DNA of 64,000 nt from NCBI RefSeq assembly GCF_001278075.1, contig NZ_CP011340.1, forward strand, positions 2,976,001 to 3,040,000. Direction: 5' to 3'. This DNA comes from Streptomyces pristinaespiralis (GTDB lineage: Bacteria; Actinomycetota; Actinomycetes; Streptomycetales; Streptomycetaceae). This document shows, in pieces, positions 59,736 through 64,000 of the stretch (position 1 is its first letter; each line of letters begins with the position of its first letter). A program made the position numbers and the translations under genes. The notes beneath the pieces were generated by a model. The model was not told the DNA's origin and ran no database searches. It saw only the letters and a list, made by a program, of their open reading frames with translations.

Positions 59736-60827
59736 CTACACCTCCTGCCAGACCTCCGCGAGACGGGCGACCTCGTGGACCCGGTCCGCCTCGCGGGCGG
59801 TGAGCTCGCCCGACAGGGGGGCCAGGGCGGACACCTGGCGTTCGCGGTAGACGCGTACGTCGGTCTGGGTGGCCGCCACGTCGAGGGACGCGGCGTCCAC
59901 GAACACGAGCACGGGCTGGACGCGGACCGGGAAGTCGCAGTAGCTCTCCAGGACCTTCCGGACGAGCGCGGCCTCGGCCCGGCACTCGGCGATGTACGGG
60001 AGCGGGTCGCCGTCGTCGATGCGGACGGTGTCGTCGTCGGCCCGTACGGACTGCTGCGGGTGGTACTCGGTACGGACGGTGAACACGCCGCCCGGGCCGA
60101 TCAGCAGGTGGTCGATGTCCGCGCCGTCGGCGAGCGGGATCGAGTGCAGGACGCGCCAGCCGTGGCGCGTGAGGCGGCCCAGTTCGGCACCGGTCCGGCG
60201 TTCGCCGAGCAGGTCCCTGCGGCGCGACTCGTCCATGGGGCGGCGCCGCAGGAGGCGGGAGCTGAGGCGTTCGAGCCGGCCGGAGTCCGGGGCGGCCGCG
60301 GAATCGGTGGACGGGGCGTTCGCCCGCAGCGTCGCGCCGGGCCGGCGGGAGGCGAGGTCGTTCTCCGGGGTCAGCCGGGGCAACCGGTCCCCGGGGCCGT
60401 GGCGTACGAACGGCTCCGCCCCTGCCGGTTCCGCCGTGCCCCGCCCGGGGGCGGGCGGCGGCGCGACGACCGTACGGTGCGCGTCGCCGGCTCCGGCGGT
60501 GGCGGCGGGTCCGCAGGCGTCGGCGTACGGGTCACCGCCCGCGTACGGGTCACGGTCCTGGTCCGTGTACGGGTCATCCCCGGCGTACGGGTCACCGTCG
60601 GCGAGGACGCCCGGGTGGACGAACACCTCCGGCTCGGCGCGGGTCAGCAGTTCGGGGGCTCTGCGGGCGAGCGCGTCCGTCACGTCGTCGCGATAGCGGG
60701 CGTGGACCACCGTGATGCCGCCGGTCCTGCGGTCCGCCCAGCCGATGGGCGTCCCGTCGGGCAGATTGACGTAGAGGCGGTCGTGTCCGAAGTACTGCCA
60801 AGCGGTGACCGTCAGTTCCCCGAGCAT
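59736..60827 (-). CDS. NERD-like (nuclease-related) domain protein
   Basis: 363 residues. An N-terminal segment of about 60 residues is followed by a Gly/Asp/Pro/Ala-rich linker to about 195. The C-terminal NERD domain shows GERRTGAELGRLTRHGWRVLHSIP, ADIDHLLIGPGGVFTVRTEYH, AALVRKVLES. Active nucleases of this fold usually have Asp/Glu and a Lys after the third strand; here the Lys position reads R-T-E, so activity is doubtful. It lies 126 bp upstream of the large membrane protein, same strand. Confidence 0.75.
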   Translation of the reverse strand: MLGELTVTAWQYFGHDRLYVNLPDGTPIGWADRRTGGITVVHARYRDDVTDALARRAPELLTRAEPEVFVHPGVLADGDPYAGDDPYTDQDRDPYAGGDPYADACGPAATAGAGDAHRTVVAPPPAPGRGTAEPAGAEPFVRHGPGDRLPRLTPENDLASRRPGATLRANAPSTDSAAAPDSGRLERLSSRLLRRRPMDESRRRDLLGERRTGAELGRLTRHGWRVLHSIPLADGADIDHLLIGPGGVFTVRTEYHPQQSVRADDDTVRIDDGDPLPYIAECRAEAALVRKVLESYCDFPVRVQPVLVFVDAASLDVAATQTDVRVYRERQVSALAPLSGELTAREADRVHEVARLAEVWQEV

Positions 60828-61183
60828 GCCCTGCCTCCTTCGCCCCTGAGTGGAGCTCGACCCTGCGGTGATGTCCGGTGCCGCCGGACGGCGGCACCGG
60901 CCCCCGTGGACACAGACTCACCCGTCGACGCGCCGCGCAGAAGGGCGCAGACCGGGCGCATTGGTCGACGGGGTGTCACGCGGGGGCGGGACCTGGGTCT
61001 ATGCCGTCGGTACGTGCCCTCGGAGCGCGGTCGACGGCGCGGCGGGGCGCACGGGCGCAGGGGACGGCCGCGGCTCCTGGGGCGCGGACTCCGGCCGCTC
61101 GACGCCCGTTCCGGGCCACTGCCCGGCGCTCGGTGGGGCGGTTCCGGCCGGGTACCGGCACTTTCGCGGCCCGACGGTACGGC

Positions 61184-61217
61184 GGCGCCCGCCTCCCCTC
61201 ACGGGGAGACGGGCGCC
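61184..61217 (-). terminator. Hairpin downstream of the RHS immunity gene
   Basis: GGCGCCCG / CGGGCGCC plus an inner CTCCCC/GGGGAG stem, about 14 nt after the stop of the 61231 gene. The rest of 60828-61230 is GC-rich and holds nothing recognised. Confidence 0.7.
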
Positions 61218-61230
61218 GTCGTGTCTACTG

Positions 61231-61872
61231 TCAGGACCGGCCGGCCTCCTCCTCCGAGTAGCACCGGGCGATCACGTCGGCGTAAGGACGGGCGAACGCC
61301 TCGCTGCGGGCGAGCATGGCCGGGACGTCGATCCCGGTCCCGTCCGGCCCGGCCGAGGAGAGGGAGCGGATGTCGGCCGTGCGGGCCTCGGACTCGAGGG
61401 CCACGAAGTCGACCTCCTCCCACTCACCCCCCGGATAGTCCTCGGTGCCCATGTCGTACCGGGCCTCGGCCAGTTCGTCCGCTCGCTCGAAGGCGTGCAC
61501 GAGGTGCTCGGTCGCCTCCGGTTCCTGAAGGGCGTCGAGCACCTCGGTGGCGAACACCAGGTGGTCGACGACCTCGGTCTCGAAGGGCGGCCCGTCGGGG
61601 TCGCTGCCCTCGAGCACCTCCTCCAGCCGGCCGCGGAGCCCGTCGAGTTCCTCGTCGGACACCTCGGACCGGTCGGTGTCGCCGTCCTGTCGGCAGATCC
61701 GCAGCGCGATGTCCCGCGCCGCGGCGAGTGCGTCGTGGTGCCGCTCGAACCAGGGGGCGAACTTCGGGTCCTCCAGGAACCCGCAGTAGCGGACGAGCAG
61801 CAGCGCGGCCACCCGCCTACGGTCCTGCGGCGCCAGCAGTGACGCCTGTTGCACGTCGTCGTCCGCGCTCAT
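61231..61872 (-). CDS. Putative immunity protein for the RHS toxin
   Basis: 213 residues, strongly acidic (stretches such as DGDTDRSEVSDEELDGL), helical, no signal peptide. Its ATG overlaps the toxin stop by 4 bp (ATGA), as in polymorphic toxin operons where immunity is cotranslated. Immunity proteins are cytosolic and neutralise the cognate toxin tip. I do not recognise its family. Identification is by position and acidity. Confidence 0.65.
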   Translation of the reverse strand: MSADDDVQQASLLAPQDRRRVAALLLVRYCGFLEDPKFAPWFERHHDALAAARDIALRICRQDGDTDRSEVSDEELDGLRGRLEEVLEGSDPDGPPFETEVVDHLVFATEVLDALQEPEATEHLVHAFERADELAEARYDMGTEDYPGGEWEEVDFVALESEARTADIRSLSSAGPDGTGIDVPAMLARSEAFARPYADVIARCYSEEEAGRS

Positions 61873-64000
61873 CTGCGGAACATCCTCTCGCCGAAGAACT
61901 GGAACCTACCAGCGAGCGTCTGCACGAAGCCCGGGAAGGTCGGTCCGGAGAGCTTCAGACCCCGGCCCCGCACCGCATTCTCGCAGTACGCGCAGACGTT
62001 GCGGTTGGCCGCTCCGCCCAGGAACTCCCAGCCCTGGCTGTCCATGTACTGCAGCGCGGTCATCTCCGCGTGCCCCTTGCCGTTGGCGAACACTTCGCCC
62101 GCGGACTCGTCCAGCTTGCTCTTGATGGCCTTCGGGACGTAGCGGCGGTTGGAGGCGACGATGGTACGGATGTTGCCCGCCTGGTCACGGGCCATGACGA
62201 CGGCGGTGGTGTCGTTCTTGTAGGCGTAGCCGCCGTCCTTCTTCCCCGGGACCTTCAGGTTCTCGTGGAGGGCGCCGGCCTTGTCACTGGCCGCCTGGTC
62301 GTAGTCGGGACCGCACTCGTTGTGGACGAGGAGGCTGCGGCCACCGGCCACGACGTAGTAGTCGTGGTCGGCCGCGACCGTGAGGTTGTGGACCCGCTTC
62401 TTGGCGTGGTCGTGGTCGACCGCCGTGATCTGGACCCACGTGCCGGACGAGGTGCGCAGCCACATTCCGGGCTCGAGCTGCTCGGCCTTGGCCCAGCGGC
62501 CCGAGTCGGGCAGCCAGTAGTGGTGGCCCGCTGTCGAGGTGATCTCGCCGGTGGCGTGGCCCTCCGTGCCGTCGACGTCGACCGTGAGGGTGACCAGGTG
62601 CTTGTCGCCCTCGTGGCTGCGGGTGTCGGTGACCTGCCGGCCTCGGGTCTCGCCGCTCTCGACGTCCGTCGCGAGGACGTTGTCGCCCTCGCGCAGGTCC
62701 TCGATGGCCTTGGAGGAGCCGTCGGCGAGCACGACCTGTGTGCCCGGTACGAAGCTGTTGACCTTGCAGGTCTTGGCATCCGTCTTGGCCGGGGTGCTGG
62801 GGGCGTCGCCGTCCGCCTTGCGGACGTCGTTGCCCGCGTCGGCCGCGTCCCCGGCACGGTCGGTGGTCTTGCGGGCGTCGTTGGCCGAGTCGAGGGCGTC
62901 CATGCCCTTCTTGGCGTACCTGCCCGCCTTGACGGCTGATGCGCCGTAGCCGACCAGCGGGATCGCCGACGACATCGAGAGTGCGGCGTCGACGTAGTTG
63001 CCTTCCGCCGCGTACCAGATGCCGTTGGCGACGTCGGCGACCTCGCCGACGACCGGGATGAGGCCGACCACGTCGAGGGCCGCGTGGCCGATGTCGGACA
63101 GCGAGAGCCCGAAGAGGTGTCCGTCGAGTTCGACGAAGCTGATCGGGTTGCCGCCGGCGAAGGCGTAGCGGTTGCCGGTGAACGGGTCCGTGGCGAGCGA
63201 CATGTCGGCGAGCGCGCCGCCGTACGAGTCACGGGTCAGGAAGCGGTTCAGGCCCGGGTCGTAGTTCCGGAAGCCCATGTCGTACGTGCCCGACGCCTTG
63301 TCCCAGCGGGACGAGTTGTAGCGGAAGGCGTTGTACGACTCCTTGTCCGGGTTCTGTGCGTCGGGCTTGTCCTCGCCGGTCATCTGCGACTCGTCGTCGC
63401 TGCCGTAGGCCGTGTAACCGTACGTGGACCGGGTCTTGCCGTCCTCCTTCGTGATGGCCTCGACGTCACCGCGCGGGCTGGTGGTGTACTGCGAGTACTC
63501 CTTGGCCCCGTCGTCCTTGTGCTTGATCTGCGTCGCCCGCTTGCCGGACGCCAGGTACTGGTACGACTTGTCGGCCTTGCCGTCGACCTCCTCGCGCAGC
63601 AGCGTGCTGTCGAGGCCGAGGTAGGTGAAGGCCGTGGTCTTCGGATCGGTGCCGGAGGTCGACTGCGAGACGGTCCGGTCGAACGGGTCGAAGACGTAGT
63701 TGGTGGTGGTGGCCGCGGCGCCGGTTCCGGAACGGGTCTTCACCGTCCGGTCGAACCCGTCGTAGTAGTACTTCTCCAGGCTCTGACCGCCGGTGCTCGT
63801 GGTGTCGAGCCGGCCCAGCGGGTCGTAGTTGTAGGTGGAGGCGACCCCCGCCGTGGTCGACGACAGCAGGCGGTTGCGGTCGTAGCGGTGGGTGGTGGTG
63901 ACGCCCGCGACCGACTGCTCGGTGATGTTGCTGTTGGCGTCGTAGCTGTAGGTCTCCGTGGACGGCGAGTCGCCGGCCTTGCCGACCTTGGTGACCCGGT
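61869..64000 (-). CDS. RHS repeat protein with pretoxin-HINT and C-terminal deaminase toxin (N-terminus beyond window)
   Basis: About 710 codons are visible and it continues past 64000. The RHS/YD-repeat region (YYYDGFDRTV, GFRNYDPGLNRFLTRDSYGG core-associated motif) is followed by an Ala/Gly linker and a HINT domain from about 62770 (CKVNSFVPGTQV) to LLVHNECGP near 62310. HINT predicts self-cleavage at VHN|E. The toxin tip shows HAEMTAL (plus strand 62061-62072) and VCAYCENAV, the HxE and CxxC zinc motifs of a cytidine-deaminase fold. Delivered by contact or secretion, it would attack nucleic acids or nucleotides. Immunity gene follows. Confidence 0.88.
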   Translation of the reverse strand, partial: RVTKVGKAGDSPSTETYSYDANSNITEQSVAGVTTTHRYDRNRLLSSTTAGVASTYNYDPLGRLDTTSTGGQSLEKYYYDGFDRTVKTRSGTGAAATTTNYVFDPFDRTVSQSTSGTDPKTTAFTYLGLDSTLLREEVDGKADKSYQYLASGKRATQIKHKDDGAKEYSQYTTSPRGDVEAITKEDGKTRSTYGYTAYGSDDESQMTGEDKPDAQNPDKESYNAFRYNSSRWDKASGTYDMGFRNYDPGLNRFLTRDSYGGALADMSLATDPFTGNRYAFAGGNPISFVELDGHLFGLSLSDIGHAALDVVGLIPVVGEVADVANGIWYAAEGNYVDAALSMSSAIPLVGYGASAVKAGRYAKKGMDALDSANDARKTTDRAGDAADAGNDVRKADGDAPSTPAKTDAKTCKVNSFVPGTQVVLADGSSKAIEDLREGDNVLATDVESGETRGRQVTDTRSHEGDKHLVTLTVDVDGTEGHATGEITSTAGHHYWLPDSGRWAKAEQLEPGMWLRTSSGTWVQITAVDHDHAKKRVHNLTVAADHDYYVVAGGRSLLVHNECGPDYDQAASDKAGALHENLKVPGKKDGGYAYKNDTTAVVMARDQAGNIRTIVASNRRYVPKAIKSKLDESAGEVFANGKGHAEMTALQYMDSQGWEFLGGAANRNVCAYCENAVRGRGLKLSGPTFPGFVQTLAGRFQFFGERMFRR

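Overview
The window is a high-GC chromosomal segment with GTG/TTG starts, AAGGAGG-like ribosome binding sites and a gene order (atpIBEFHAGDC, glyA2, ywlC/sua5, prmC, prfA, rpmE, rho, thrBC, hom, lysA, nrtL) typical of a Streptomyces core chromosome. From memory it corresponds to the S. coelicolor SCO535x-538x neighbourhood. 

Layout. 1-9000: a P-loop ATPase running off the left edge, a STAS protein, 3-hydroxybutyryl-CoA dehydrogenase, a PduO-type cobalamin adenosyltransferase, a two-component system, a secreted modular GH18 chitinase behind a DasR-like operator, and DUF2550. 9000-16900: the complete F1Fo ATP synthase operon, all minus strand. 17300-35800: cell-envelope and housekeeping genes, all minus strand: WecA/TagO-like transferase, a second SHMT, a PTP-like protein, threonylcarbamoyl-AMP synthase, PrmC, RF1, L31, an LCP ligase, Rho, the threonine/lysine pathway genes, the ArgRS-derived NrtL and a receiver protein. 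36200: tRNA-Arg(CCG). 

36.3-46.2 kb is an accessory island. It starts just after the tRNA-Arg and is bounded by a 66-bp direct repeat (36290 and 46054). It holds a frameshifted pentapeptide-repeat membrane protein, a DUF5958-like gene, a tRNA-Ser 3' half left by an old integration, a degenerate M23 exported protein, a divergent NYN-FHA / Ser-Thr kinase pair and a broken phosphotransferase gene. 46.2-61.2 kb carries small regulators, enzymes and a few unknowns: GYD protein, alpha/beta hydrolase with a CGNR regulator, AlkD-like protein, MFS pump with MarR, a Tat lipoprotein, and a three-gene membrane/NERD cluster. From 61.2 kb to the right edge there is an RHS-HINT polymorphic toxin with a CDA-fold deaminase tip and its putative immunity gene. 

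The most unusual content is at 51445-51698 on the minus strand, downstream of a conserved gene of unknown function (51815-52546). Here lie two tandem tRNA-like units in which the 3' half (anticodon 3' stem, variable loop, T arm, acceptor 3' strand) precedes the 5' half (acceptor 5' strand, D arm, anticodon stem and loop). The halves are joined by 6-7 nt spacers. Both refold into cloverleaves with seven acceptor pairs, canonical T loops, U33 and plausible anticodons (CAA and UAU), and both are flanked by complementary segments. They look like circularly permuted tRNA genes, which I do not know as a standard feature of bacterial genomes.
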